A stretch of DNA of 64,000 nucleotides from Actinomadura violacea. Lineage in GTDB: Bacteria; Actinomycetota; Actinomycetes; Streptosporangiales; Streptosporangiaceae. The stretch lies in contig NZ_JAGEPF010000044.1 in assembly GCF_017573465.1 (NCBI RefSeq), positions 22,071 through 86,070 of the forward strand. Reading direction: 5' to 3'. Position numbers and translations under genes: made by a program. Below, piece after piece: positions 43,393 to 52,363 of this stretch; within the stretch, counting starts at the first letter, position 1, and each line of letters starts with the position of its first letter. Under the pieces are notes generated by a model. The model was not told the DNA's origin, made no database searches, and saw only the letters and a list, made by a program, of their open reading frames with translations.

Positions 43393-46300
43393 GTGGACGA
43401 GCCGGACGGAGGCAAGGGGGCGCCGCCGCCCTCCAGCGACGATCCGGCGGCGGGCGTACCGGAGGTGCTGCCGGCCGCCGAGGCGGACCCGCATGTCCAG
43501 GCCCTGCTGCATGCGCCGCAGAACGCCGCCGACATCGTCGCGCAGCAATCCGCGCCCAGCACCCACCACGGGGGGCCGGGCCAGACGGACGTCACGTACG
43601 GGTCGGGGCCGCACACCGGGTCCGTCCGGTGGCCGGGCGCGGCGAATCCGCTCACCGGGCAGCGCGCCCTCGGCGACGCCGCGACGCCCGCCGGCGACGA
43701 CGGTGCGAAGGGCGGCGTCACGGGCAAGCCCGGCGCGCGCACGCCGCAGGCGTCCACGCCGGGGAGCAACGGTCCGATCCTCAAGAAGCCGGGACAGGGC
43801 ACGGCAGGCGACCCGTCGTCCCTCAGCGGCGCCCTCATGCGGCGTGGCATGCAGATGGGGCTACGCAAGGCGGGCGAGGGAGCCGACACGGCCCTGCGCG
43901 CGTACTCCAACCGGTACGCGCCGGGTCTCTACGACAAGGTCAAGGGCTCCGACCTCGGCGGAGAGGGCCTCGACAAGCTCGAGGGGTCGAAGCTCGGGAA
44001 GGTGCTGCCGGCGGCGTTCTGGGACGGCTTCCGGGGCGCGCAGGCCAAGCGTGCCGCCAGCGAGAAGCAAGGAACCAAGGACGGCGGGAACGGCAAGGAG
44101 AACCCGTCCGGCCAGAGCGACGACTCCGCTTCCCGCCGCCGGAAGTTCAAGGTGCTGATGGCCGTCACCCTGCCGGTGCTGGTCCCCGGGCTGGTCATCC
44201 TGATGCTCCTCTCGCTGCTCCTGGGCGTCAGCGCCACCGACGACAAGCACACCCAGCCGCCGGACGACTCCGACGCCAAGGTCGCCAAGTACTTCCCCGG
44301 CGGATGGCAGAAGCTGCTCAAGGACGCCGCGCAGGACGCCGAGGCGTCCGGAACCGCCGACTACGCGACCGTCCCGTGGACGGTCCTGGCGGGCATCGTC
44401 GCGGCCCAGACCGAGTTCGCCCGCTACAGCCCCTACGACAGCGACGACCGGGACCCCGGACGCAAGGCGTCGGGGCTTCCCATCGGCGGCGACGGCGGGG
44501 GCGGAGGCGGCGACGCCGTGGTCGTCGGGGACACCGGCGGCGCGGGACCGGGACCGATCTCCGGAGTGACCGGCTCCGGCTCGACCGCCAGGGTGGGCAA
44601 CGGGCACCCCGGCCCGCCGCCCGGCGACCTCAGCCACCAGCTCGGATGGTTCATGTACTCGCTGCGGATGCACGAGTCGAACGGCGACTACACCATCGGC
44701 AACTCGGAGGGCGCGTGCGGCGCCTACCAGTACATCAACTCGACGTGGGACAACTACGGCGGCTACCCGACGGCGTGCAAGGCGCCGCCGAGCGTCCAGG
44801 ACCGCAAAGCGGTCCATGACGTCCTGAAGAAGTGGAACGTCTACCACACGTGGCAGCAGGTCGCCGCCGCGCACTTCTACCCGTCGTGGGCGCGGTCACC
44901 GGAGAAGTGGGGCCAGTGCCCCGCGGCCTGCCACGTCAACCCGCCGGTCTGGGACTACATCGACGACATCATGAAGCGCATGAAGGAGGCCGCCAAGCAG
45001 CATCCGCAGGGAGGGGGCGGCGCCGCGCAACCGGCGTCCTTCCGCACGGGCGCCGGCACGACGTCCGGCGCGATGTCCGGCACCACCGCGATGTCCGGCG
45101 TCGGCGGAACGTCCGGTGCGCTCGGGCCTGGGACGTACGCCGACGGCTGCCCCGTCGCGAACCCCTCTCCGCGGATCGGCGGGAAGGGCAAGCAGGGCTC
45201 CGGCCCTTACCTGCTCACCCCGGCGGCGGCCGGGCAGATGGCGATGACCGGCCTGGACCCGCAGAACCCGTGCGACTCCTCCGCCTTCGTCGCCCGGCAG
45301 CTCGCCGAGGCGGCGAAGAAGGTGCACGACGAGCCGGACGCCCCGGAGTGGAAGCCCGACGGCGTCCTCAAGGACCAGGAGAACGCCCGCAAGTACTGGA
45401 GCAGGGTCATCGAGGCGTCCGGGATCTTCGTGGACCGCACCGCCGACCCCGACGCGCCCTGCGCGGTGCCGCCGCCGGACGACCCGAAGAAGCCCTGGTC
45501 CACCAGCTTCAAGATCATCTCGATCTGGCGCTGCGAGACGACCCGCATGCCGGAGCTGTACCTGGTCACCAGCGCGAAGTACGACGAGAAGAACCGGGTG
45601 CGGTACACCGTCGAACCCGACCGGGCCGCGGCCACCGAGACCCTCGTCAACGAGGCGCTGTCCGTCAGCTACGGCGCGGGCAAGTGGAAGACCGACAAGT
45701 GCGAGAACGTGAAGGGCGGCCGGCAGGGCGTCTTCCCGATGACCAAGAAGGAGGCCGAGGCCGCGGGCGTCAAGGACCGGTGCGACGTCGACGCGAACAT
45801 CGCGGGCGCCGCCCGGCTCGTCCTGTCCGTGGAGAAGGTGAAACCGGAGAAACGCCCGCACGACCGCGGGCCGTTCCAGCCGATGGCCGGCGGATGGCAG
45901 AAGCTGAGCATCGCCATGGGCACCGACCTGGACCTGTTCTCGCTGGTCGGCCCCGGGCAGGGGTTCGCCCCCAAGGAGTCCTGCACCAAGGTGATGACCG
46001 CCTTCCTCACCGCGATCGCCCCGCACGCCACCGCCTTCGCGAAGCTCACGGCCCCGCCCAAGGCCGACAAGGTGTTCAGCGAGTGGGAACCGAAGCTGGA
46101 GAAGGCGGAGAAGGCGGGCCGCGTCACCGACCCCGGCGACGACCCCGCCTGCCAGGCCGGCTCCTGGTCCCCCGGATTCAGCGCCGTGCTGGCACAGCTC
46201 GCCGCCGGGCTCGCCGACGGCAGCGCCTACGCCGGCGAACTCGACGGCCTCGGCAACTACTACCAGGGCCGCGAGGGCGCCCTCGCGCCGACCGCCTCCG

Positions 46301-47076
46301 TGCCCGGCCAGGACACCCTCGTCGTCCCGCGGCTGGCGCTGCGCCCGCTCAAGGAGATCGGCGCGCCGATCGAGCCGGACGCCACCGAGGCGTGGTCGCG
46401 GCTCGGCACCAGCGACGGCGTGGCGATCCCGCTGTCGCAGCTCGCGGTCGAGTACGCCTGGTTCTTCGGCGGCGTCATCTCCCCGTTCGACAGCGCCGGA
46501 CGGCTGATCGGCTCGCTCGCGAACGGTTCGACCGCCGACGGTGCACCCGGCACCGTGCAGGTGTCGGTCGGCCCGGACGGGTGCCCGACGAACGCGCCGG
46601 GCAACACCCTGCGGGACGGCGCCAAGAAGATCGGCATCCACAAGCTGTGCGCCGACTCGGTGGCGAAGGCCCGTACCCCGCAGGCGGCGAAGGCCATCAA
46701 ATGGGCGCTGACCCACCTCGGCTGGCCGTACAGCCAGGCGCGCAGAAACGAGAACGGCTATGCCGACTGCTCCAGTTTCGTCACCCGTGCCTATCGCGAC
46801 AGCGGCGCGATCCCGAATCTCTATCCCAAGGGGTCCAACGCCCCGACGACCATCACCCTCGTGTCGGTCCGCTGGGTGCACAGGATCAGCCTGGGCCAGG
46901 CACAGCCGGGTGACCTCGTAGAGCCCATCCCCAATAGTGAGGACACCGGCCATGTAGCCATGCGGCTGGCGGACGGCTACAAGGTGCACACCAACCGCAC
47001 GGGCGACGTCTCCCACGTCGAACGGGACTATACGTCGGCCTACTGGGTGGGCTGGGTCGACCCGAGCCTGGCCTGA
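43393..47076 (+). CDS. Bifunctional SLT-like transglycosylase and NlpC/P60 wall hydrolase
   Basis: The 1227-residue protein has a Pro/Ala-rich N-terminus, a membrane helix (about 253-276) after a basic RRRKFK, then an SLT-like lysozyme domain. The catalytic Glu428 sits in RMHESNGDY, followed by GACGAYQYINSTWDNYGG. A Cys- and Pro-rich middle (about 535-1060) is of unknown fold. The C-terminal NlpC/P60 domain has Cys1126 in ADCSSF and His1187 in DTGHVA. Such enzymes open peptidoglycan for type IV channels (VirB1, TcpG-like). GTG 43393 follows GAGG; an open frame to 43207 would run through the 19-bp hairpin. The domain order fits a surface-exposed mating-type hydrolase. Confidence 0.88.
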   Translation: MDEPDGGKGAPPPSSDDPAAGVPEVLPAAEADPHVQALLHAPQNAADIVAQQSAPSTHHGGPGQTDVTYGSGPHTGSVRWPGAANPLTGQRALGDAATPAGDDGAKGGVTGKPGARTPQASTPGSNGPILKKPGQGTAGDPSSLSGALMRRGMQMGLRKAGEGADTALRAYSNRYAPGLYDKVKGSDLGGEGLDKLEGSKLGKVLPAAFWDGFRGAQAKRAASEKQGTKDGGNGKENPSGQSDDSASRRRKFKVLMAVTLPVLVPGLVILMLLSLLLGVSATDDKHTQPPDDSDAKVAKYFPGGWQKLLKDAAQDAEASGTADYATVPWTVLAGIVAAQTEFARYSPYDSDDRDPGRKASGLPIGGDGGGGGGDAVVVGDTGGAGPGPISGVTGSGSTARVGNGHPGPPPGDLSHQLGWFMYSLRMHESNGDYTIGNSEGACGAYQYINSTWDNYGGYPTACKAPPSVQDRKAVHDVLKKWNVYHTWQQVAAAHFYPSWARSPEKWGQCPAACHVNPPVWDYIDDIMKRMKEAAKQHPQGGGGAAQPASFRTGAGTTSGAMSGTTAMSGVGGTSGALGPGTYADGCPVANPSPRIGGKGKQGSGPYLLTPAAAGQMAMTGLDPQNPCDSSAFVARQLAEAAKKVHDEPDAPEWKPDGVLKDQENARKYWSRVIEASGIFVDRTADPDAPCAVPPPDDPKKPWSTSFKIISIWRCETTRMPELYLVTSAKYDEKNRVRYTVEPDRAAATETLVNEALSVSYGAGKWKTDKCENVKGGRQGVFPMTKKEAEAAGVKDRCDVDANIAGAARLVLSVEKVKPEKRPHDRGPFQPMAGGWQKLSIAMGTDLDLFSLVGPGQGFAPKESCTKVMTAFLTAIAPHATAFAKLTAPPKADKVFSEWEPKLEKAEKAGRVTDPGDDPACQAGSWSPGFSAVLAQLAAGLADGSAYAGELDGLGNYYQGREGALAPTASVPGQDTLVVPRLALRPLKEIGAPIEPDATEAWSRLGTSDGVAIPLSQLAVEYAWFFGGVISPFDSAGRLIGSLANGSTADGAPGTVQVSVGPDGCPTNAPGNTLRDGAKKIGIHKLCADSVAKARTPQAAKAIKWALTHLGWPYSQARRNENGYADCSSFVTRAYRDSGAIPNLYPKGSNAPTTITLVSVRWVHRISLGQAQPGDLVEPIPNSEDTGHVAMRLADGYKVHTNRTGDVSHVERDYTSAYWVGWVDPSLA

Positions 47077-47119
47077 ACGGCATGGCGCCGATTCGCCCCG
47101 CAGGTATTTCCCGGACCGG

Positions 47120-47149
47120 TTGCGTGGGCGCCTGAGACTTTGGGATAAT
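47120..47149 (+). promoter_or_regulatory. Sigma-70-like promoter candidate
   Basis: TTGCGT (47120-47125) and GATAAT (47144-47149) are separated by 18 bases, in a locally AT-rich stretch 44 bases after the wall-hydrolase stop. They precede the small membrane-anchored gene at 47271, which would have a leader of about 115 bases. Confidence 0.5.
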
Positions 47150-47270
47150 TCACCGGTACATATCAAATGAGAGCCGAACCCGGCTCCGCATGAATCGCCA
47201 TTCGAGGCGGCATCGGAGACCGGGTTCAAAACCGGCCTTCGGTCGCCTATTCCAGCCGAAAGGAATGACC

Positions 47271-47783
47271 GTGAACAGGCACCGCAACAGGCCGGTGAAC
47301 CGGCTGCTCGTGATCGTCGTCGCCCTGCTGGGCTTCGGCCTCGTGGCCGCGCTGCTCCTCCCGCACTTCCTGCGGGACGGCGGGCAGTGGGCGGCGCCCC
47401 ACGGATCCGCGGCCCCCCGGGGCGCGGTCACGGAGACCGGCGGCACCTACAGGGCCACCGTCAACGGCCACTACGGCATGCTCCACTGGACGGTCGAGAA
47501 CGGCCGTATCCAGGGCTGCTACACGGAGGTCACCACCTCCGGCTACTCCGGCGGGCGCGCCGCGAACACCGAGCCGTTCGGCGGCTCGCAGGACTCCGGC
47601 GGCGTCCACCTCACGGGCCTGCTGCACGGCGACGGCCTCGTCACCGGCACGGTCCACGGCGGCACGCTCAGCCTGGACCACACCTTCGGTCCGGTCTCGA
47701 CGCAGAGCTGGCAGAGCACCTCGCCCGCCGAGTTCTGGCGGCAGGCGCCCGGCGGCGACTCCGGCCCGAAACCCACCTGCTGA
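47271..47783 (+). CDS. Small membrane-anchored extracytoplasmic protein
   Basis: The 170-residue protein has a basic start, one membrane helix (about 11-33) and an extracytoplasmic domain (about 45-168) with two Cys residues (QGCYTEV and the last codon, Cys170), strands such as HWTVENGR, and Gly/Ser-rich turns. It is possibly an eight-stranded beta domain. GTG 47271 with AAAGGA at 6-base spacing is the best start; ATG 47265 is adjacent. A hairpin at 47875-47900 lies after its stop. I do not recognise the family; the position after the wall hydrolase suggests a surface accessory. Confidence 0.65.
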   Translation: MNRHRNRPVNRLLVIVVALLGFGLVAALLLPHFLRDGGQWAAPHGSAAPRGAVTETGGTYRATVNGHYGMLHWTVENGRIQGCYTEVTTSGYSGGRAANTEPFGGSQDSGGVHLTGLLHGDGLVTGTVHGGTLSLDHTFGPVSTQSWQSTSPAEFWRQAPGGDSGPKPTC

Positions 47784-47874
47784 CCGGGGAAGGAGCCCAC
47801 GGCACCACGTGGCATCGCGACCCCGGTCGCCACGGCACCTGAGCGGCCGCCCACGCGTCCGCTTTCACCGATCC

Positions 47875-47900
47875 GGCCCCCGCCCGACCAGGCGGGGGCC
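47875..47900. terminator. Bidirectional hairpin between convergent genes
   Basis: GGCCCCCGCC (47875-47884) and GGCGGGGGCC (47891-47900) form a 10-bp perfect stem with a 6-nt loop between the rightward 47271 gene and the leftward 47938 gene. A CCTCTGCAGAGG palindrome follows at 47911-47922. Confidence 0.7.
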
Positions 47901-47937
47901 ACTTACATGTCCTCTGCAGAGGCCTTTCCGGCGGGTG

Positions 47938-49089
47938 TCAGGCGGCCGGGGTGCCGGTGGCGGGGACGGCCTGGCGGACCTCGGCCCGCCGGGGCGTCGC
48001 GGCCAGCCCGGGAAGGCCCGTGGTTGCCGCGCGCAACCGGGTCATGACCTCGGTGCCCGCGTCGGACAGCATGATGTCGTAGGCGAGGTCGCGCAGGGCC
48101 TCCTCGCCCAGTACCGAGTGCACCATCGTGGCGGTCGTGTCGGCGAGGACCTGCCGGAACGCCTCGAACGACACCGTCCCGGCCACCGCCGGGTTCCATT
48201 CCAGCCGGTCGCCCTCGCCGATGTGGACGCGCAGCCCGCCGCTCTCCGGGTCGATGTGGTCGAGATCGATCTCGGCGGCGGCGAAGCCGCGGGCCGCGGG
48301 GATCTCGTCGTCGGTGAACAGCAGCACCGGGACCTCGAACAGCACCCGCTCCTCGGGCGAGCGCTGCCGGACCGGGGCACCCGCCTGCCGGGCCGGCACC
48401 TCGACCCGCTGCAGCCCTGACAGCATCCGGAACGTCGCCAGGCCGAGCAGGTTGTTCAGAGCGAGTGCCGCCGCCCGGGTCACCGTCTCGCTCTCCCCGG
48501 GCCTGCGGGTCAGGTAGCCGCTGAAACCGTAGGCCAGCACGCGCTCGCGGACCGGGGACCGCATGAACAGGCGCAGCCGGACGCCGGTGACCGGCAACTG
48601 GAACTCGGCGTCGGCGACGGCGGTCCGGGTGTATCCGCCGTCGCCCCGCGTCAGCTTCCCGACCAGCGCCAGCTCCCCCTGCGTCCCGGCCCGCGCGAGG
48701 GTCAGGACGTAGAGGTCGCCGTCCAGGTCGACGATCACGTCGTCGCCGAGGGCCGGCGCCAGGTCGCGCGCCGCCTCCGTCAGGTCGTGCAGGGTCTTGC
48801 GGGGCATCCGCGGCCGCAGCAGGTTGTGCATGGCGGTCTTCCCGTCGACGACCGCCTCGACGTGCTCGACCTCCTTCTCCACCTGCTTCGCGGTGTAGCC
48901 GCGCAGGCTGAAGGCGACCACCTCGTCGTCGGTCCGCACGGCGCACGTCGCCTTCAGCGACTTCTTGGCGCTGAGCGTGTACGGCTGTTCCAGCCTGGCG
49001 TACCGGGTCGCCTCCACGAACACGGGAACGTCGTCGTCGAAGAGGCGCCGAATGTAGAACTCTTCCTTGCTCCGCGTCGTGGCAGGCAC
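47938..49089 (-). CDS. Unrecognised 383-residue cytosolic protein of the export cluster
   Basis: The protein starts at GTG 49089 with AAGGG at 8-base spacing (VPATTRSKEEFYIRRLF); the frame extends 26 codons upstream without support. It is soluble, with alternating helix and strand segments, and has FVEATRYARLEQPYTLSAKK, GDLYVLTLARAGTQGE and RVLAYGFSGYLTRRPGE as its most distinctive pieces. No Walker, HTH or membrane motif is visible. A charged, acidic middle (EEALRDLAYD) precedes the end. It lies between two rightward cluster genes and faces them, so it may be a regulator, chaperone or antirestriction-like factor. I do not assign a function. Confidence 0.6.
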   Translation of the reverse strand: MPATTRSKEEFYIRRLFDDDVPVFVEATRYARLEQPYTLSAKKSLKATCAVRTDDEVVAFSLRGYTAKQVEKEVEHVEAVVDGKTAMHNLLRPRMPRKTLHDLTEAARDLAPALGDDVIVDLDGDLYVLTLARAGTQGELALVGKLTRGDGGYTRTAVADAEFQLPVTGVRLRLFMRSPVRERVLAYGFSGYLTRRPGESETVTRAAALALNNLLGLATFRMLSGLQRVEVPARQAGAPVRQRSPEERVLFEVPVLLFTDDEIPAARGFAAAEIDLDHIDPESGGLRVHIGEGDRLEWNPAVAGTVSFEAFRQVLADTTATMVHSVLGEEALRDLAYDIMLSDAGTEVMTRLRAATTGLPGLAATPRRAEVRQAVPATGTPAA

Positions 49090-49305
49090 TGTGCACCCTT
49101 CCGTATCCGCCGCCGGTGGCGGTGCCGCGATGCGCCCGCCGAATCCCCGGCAGGGCGCGGTCCGCACACCCGTTTCCGGCGTTCACCGTCCCGCTACTAC
49201 TGTTTCGAGGGAGGCCGGATCGGCAACCGCAAGACGACCTTGCACATGGCCTGCGAGTGTGCACGGTCGTCCATGTGACGATGTGGCACATCACAAAGGA
49301 GAGCT

Positions 49306-50325
49306 GTGAACGAGTTGACCGACTACGTGCTCGCCGTCGGCGTCGCAGGCTCGCCGTCCGCACCGGAGGGTGTGAAGTCCGTCGACGTGACGCCGCCCGC
49401 GGGTATCGGCGACATCACCGCGGCGGCTGTTGAGGGTCTGCGGGCCGGTGGGCTGACGCCGGCCGACCTGCGTTCCCGGGTGATCTTCATGGCGCCGGAC
49501 GACCCGGGGTGCCTGGTGTCCTACGCGGCCCTGTGCGGGTTCGCCGGCCGTCGCGTCGACGCCTACGCCGGTGGAGCGGTCCTGGAGTTCTCCCGTCTGG
49601 ACCCCGACGGGAGCGCGTTCGCCGATGCTGGGCGGCCTGCCGGGCACCTGGTGTGGGCGCAGGCCGGTGGGCCCGGGATCCCGGACGCGCCCGGAATGCC
49701 GACCGCGCGGCTGTCCTCGAACACGCCCGGCCTCGCCACGCCTGAGGCCGTGACGGTGATCCGCTATGCGGCGCGGTTGCGGATGGTGGCGCCGGCCGCG
49801 GTGCGTGATGCGCTGGCGATGCTGCTGCTCATCGCGGCGATCCGGCGTCGCGGCGAGGACCGCTTCCCGTACCTTTCCACCGGTACCGAGCCTGCGCCCA
49901 CGACCAAGGACGACCCGACCCAGGGCATCGACCTGGAGAAGATCCGCCGCGCGGCCGCCGAGCACCGGCAGCAGCTGCGCGCCTCCCGCCGCGGCGCCGA
50001 GATCGTCCCGGCGGTGCCGGTGGGGGCGCACGACCAGCGGGTCGCCGACGCCAACAAGACCCCCATCACCACCGTGCTGACCAGGCTCGGAGCCAAGGCC
50101 GACGCCGCCGGGCGCTGGAACTGCCCTCGCCCGGACCGGCACAGCAACCGCGACGAGAACCCGTCGATGAAGGTCCTTCCCGGTAACCGCACCCGGTGCC
50201 AGCGCTGCGACGCCGAGAAGATCGGCCCGGTCCGGCTCGTCATCGACGTCCTCGGCCTGACACCCGACGAGGCCGCCACCTTCATCCTGGACTCCAAGCA
50301 GACGCTCGACACACGGGGCGGCTGA
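49306..50325 (+). CDS. CHC2-type zinc-finger protein without a primase catalytic domain
   Basis: The 339-residue protein has an N-terminal alpha/beta part (1-160), a helical middle (about 150-235) and a C-terminal DnaG-type zinc finger: Cys273 and His279 in NCPRPDRHSNRD, then Cys298 and Cys301 in RCQRCD, followed by GPVRLVIDVLGLTPDEAA. Primase zinc fingers bind single-stranded template, but the TOPRIM/RNA-polymerase domain is absent. GTG 49306 has AAAGGAGAG as ribosome site. It stands alone between two convergent neighbours. In export clusters such a protein could bind the transferred strand; the N-terminal half is unrecognised. Confidence 0.8.
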   Translation: MNELTDYVLAVGVAGSPSAPEGVKSVDVTPPAGIGDITAAAVEGLRAGGLTPADLRSRVIFMAPDDPGCLVSYAALCGFAGRRVDAYAGGAVLEFSRLDPDGSAFADAGRPAGHLVWAQAGGPGIPDAPGMPTARLSSNTPGLATPEAVTVIRYAARLRMVAPAAVRDALAMLLLIAAIRRRGEDRFPYLSTGTEPAPTTKDDPTQGIDLEKIRRAAAEHRQQLRASRRGAEIVPAVPVGAHDQRVADANKTPITTVLTRLGAKADAAGRWNCPRPDRHSNRDENPSMKVLPGNRTRCQRCDAEKIGPVRLVIDVLGLTPDEAATFILDSKQTLDTRGG

Positions 50326-50386
50326 GGCCGCCGGGCTCGGGGGCTGCCGGCCTCGTTCGCCGATGCCGCGCTGCGGCGGCCGCGGA

Positions 50387-52207
50387 TCAGTCCTTCGGGT
50401 TCAGGCCGAGCAGGGACCTCCACAGGCTCTTGGACTGCCCCGCGATCGGCGCCGTCCCGAACACCGGGTCCTCGGTGACGGCCTCCAGGATGTCGCGGAA
50501 CGTCGCCTGCAGGTCCGGCCCGGCGTGCATCGCGGTCAGCCGGCGGGCGTTCACCGCCTGCATCCACTCCAGGTCCTCCGGGATCATCCCGACGAACCGC
50601 CAGCCGGGCATCAGGTCCATGACCTCCTCCGGCCCGCAGTCCACGTCCGCGCGGGCCCGGTTGAGGATCAGCCCCAGCTTGCGGGGGTCGACGCCGCCGC
50701 CCCGCACGTGCTGCGGCATCGTGATCGCCTTCAGCCACGACCGGGAGGTCTCCAGCGTCACCCGGTTCGGCTCGACCGGGACGAGGATCGCGTCGGCCTC
50801 GGGCAGGATCAGGTCGGTGAAGGTGACGTGGTACAGCTCGGCGACGGGAGTGTCGACGAACACGTAGTCGAACGCCTGCCGCAGCACCGTCAGGATCCGC
50901 CGGTACAGCGCCGAGTTGATCCGGGCGGGGTCGGCGTTGACCGCCTCCGGCGGCCCGAGCAGGGCGTACAGCCCGATGTCGGGGACCTGCGCGAGCTGCC
51001 CCCGCACGGTCTCCGGGGTGAGCGTCCCCGACGCGCGGAGCAGGTCCAGGATCGTCGGCGTCTGCAGGTTCAGGTACCGGGCGACGTCCGCCTGCTGGAA
51101 GTTGGTGTCCACGATCACCGCGGTGCCGGGGCGGCCGGCGGCCTGCAGGATCCGCGCCGCGTAGGCCGCGAGGTTCACCGTGGCACTGGTCTTTCCGACA
51201 CCGCCCTTGGCCGAGGCGATCGCGATGATCCGGCCCTGCCGTGCCGCCACCGCGGCGGCCGGGGCGGCCTGCGCACCCGGCGGCGCGGGCGGCTGCGGCG
51301 CGGGCGCCTGCGGGGCGAGGGCCTGCGGGGCGGGCGCCCATCCGTTCGCGGCCGGGCCGGGCTGCTGCGGGGCGGGTGCCCATCCGTTCGCGCCGTTCGC
51401 CGCCGGGCCGGGCTGCTGCGGCCCCGTCCCGTTCGCCGGATAGGGCGCGCCGAAAGGCTGCGGGACCTGCGGCTGCGGCGGTCGCGTGTGCGGGGGTTGC
51501 TGGTGGGGTGCGGGAAACGCCGCGGGTGGGGGAGCGGCGTACGGTCCGGGCGGGGGAGCGGCGTACGGTCCGGGCGGGGCCGCCTGGAACGGCTGCGGCG
51601 CCTCCTGGACGGCGGGCTCCTGAGCGGCGGGCCGGGTGGCCGCGGGCCGGCGGGGGCCCGGCTCGGGTGCGGGGGGCCGCGGCGGAGGCTGAGGCGCGCG
51701 CCACGGGTCCGGTGCCGGCTGGGCGGCGGGAGGCCGCGGCGGAGGCTGCGGCGCGTCCCACGGCTGCGGCGACGGCTGTGGTGCCGGCTGCGGTGGCGGC
51801 TGGGCGGCGGGCGGCCGCGGCGGCGCCTCCGCGTCCCGTTCCGCCGGTGCCGGCTCGGTGACCTCGAACGTCGCGAGCAGGTCCGACAGCTTCAGCCGCC
51901 CGGCCGCGACCCTCACCTGCGGGTCGAACGCATCGCCGCGCCGGGCGTAGAAGTCGTGGACGACCACGGTGTATCCGCTCGCGGCGAGCCCGTTCGCCAG
52001 GACGGCGACGCCGGCGTCCGGGAGGTCCTCGACGAACCCCGCGGCGAACATGAACGCCATCGGCGCACCGACCCGCCCGTCGCGCGACAGCTCGCGCAGC
52101 TCCGAGGCCGACGCGATGTCGTACACCGCGGGGAACCGCCCGGTATCCCGCAGCTTGCGCGCGACGCCCGAACTCCCCGCGACGATGAGGTTCGGCGCAG
52201 TAGGCAT
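50387..52207 (-). CDS. MinD/CpaE-like ParA-family ATPase with Pro/Gln-rich linker
   Basis: The 606-residue protein has an N-terminal receiver-like alpha/beta domain (1-115, LIVAGSSGVARKL), a long Pro/Ala/Gln linker (about 120-320) and a C-terminal MinD/ParA ATPase (322-606). The deviant Walker A is KGGVGKT (334-340), with VDTNFQ (367-372), FVDTPV and LVPVEPNRV as the switch and Walker B regions. CpaE-type proteins place pili and secretion machines; the receiver-like N-terminus supports this. ATG 52207 has AAGGA at 9-base spacing. It is divergent from the VirB4-like gene (156-base gap), so both may share regulation. A chromosome-partition ParA is less likely because no ParB gene is near. Confidence 0.88.
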   Translation of the reverse strand: MPTAPNLIVAGSSGVARKLRDTGRFPAVYDIASASELRELSRDGRVGAPMAFMFAAGFVEDLPDAGVAVLANGLAASGYTVVVHDFYARRGDAFDPQVRVAAGRLKLSDLLATFEVTEPAPAERDAEAPPRPPAAQPPPQPAPQPSPQPWDAPQPPPRPPAAQPAPDPWRAPQPPPRPPAPEPGPRRPAATRPAAQEPAVQEAPQPFQAAPPGPYAAPPPGPYAAPPPAAFPAPHQQPPHTRPPQPQVPQPFGAPYPANGTGPQQPGPAANGANGWAPAPQQPGPAANGWAPAPQALAPQAPAPQPPAPPGAQAAPAAAVAARQGRIIAIASAKGGVGKTSATVNLAAYAARILQAAGRPGTAVIVDTNFQQADVARYLNLQTPTILDLLRASGTLTPETVRGQLAQVPDIGLYALLGPPEAVNADPARINSALYRRILTVLRQAFDYVFVDTPVAELYHVTFTDLILPEADAILVPVEPNRVTLETSRSWLKAITMPQHVRGGGVDPRKLGLILNRARADVDCGPEEVMDLMPGWRFVGMIPEDLEWMQAVNARRLTAMHAGPDLQATFRDILEAVTEDPVFGTAPIAGQSKSLWRSLLGLNPKD

Positions 52208-52363
52208 ACAGAAGTGTCCTTGGTGCTCTTGTTCCGGTTCTCTGGTTGTCGGCCGGCCGCTGGAGCCGTCCCCTATATCCGACTGTGCGCACAATTGCCG
52301 CTGCCGCCAGCCCCGGACGCCGGACGGTCTGCGATGAGTCCACACAAACCGGGGAGATTCATC

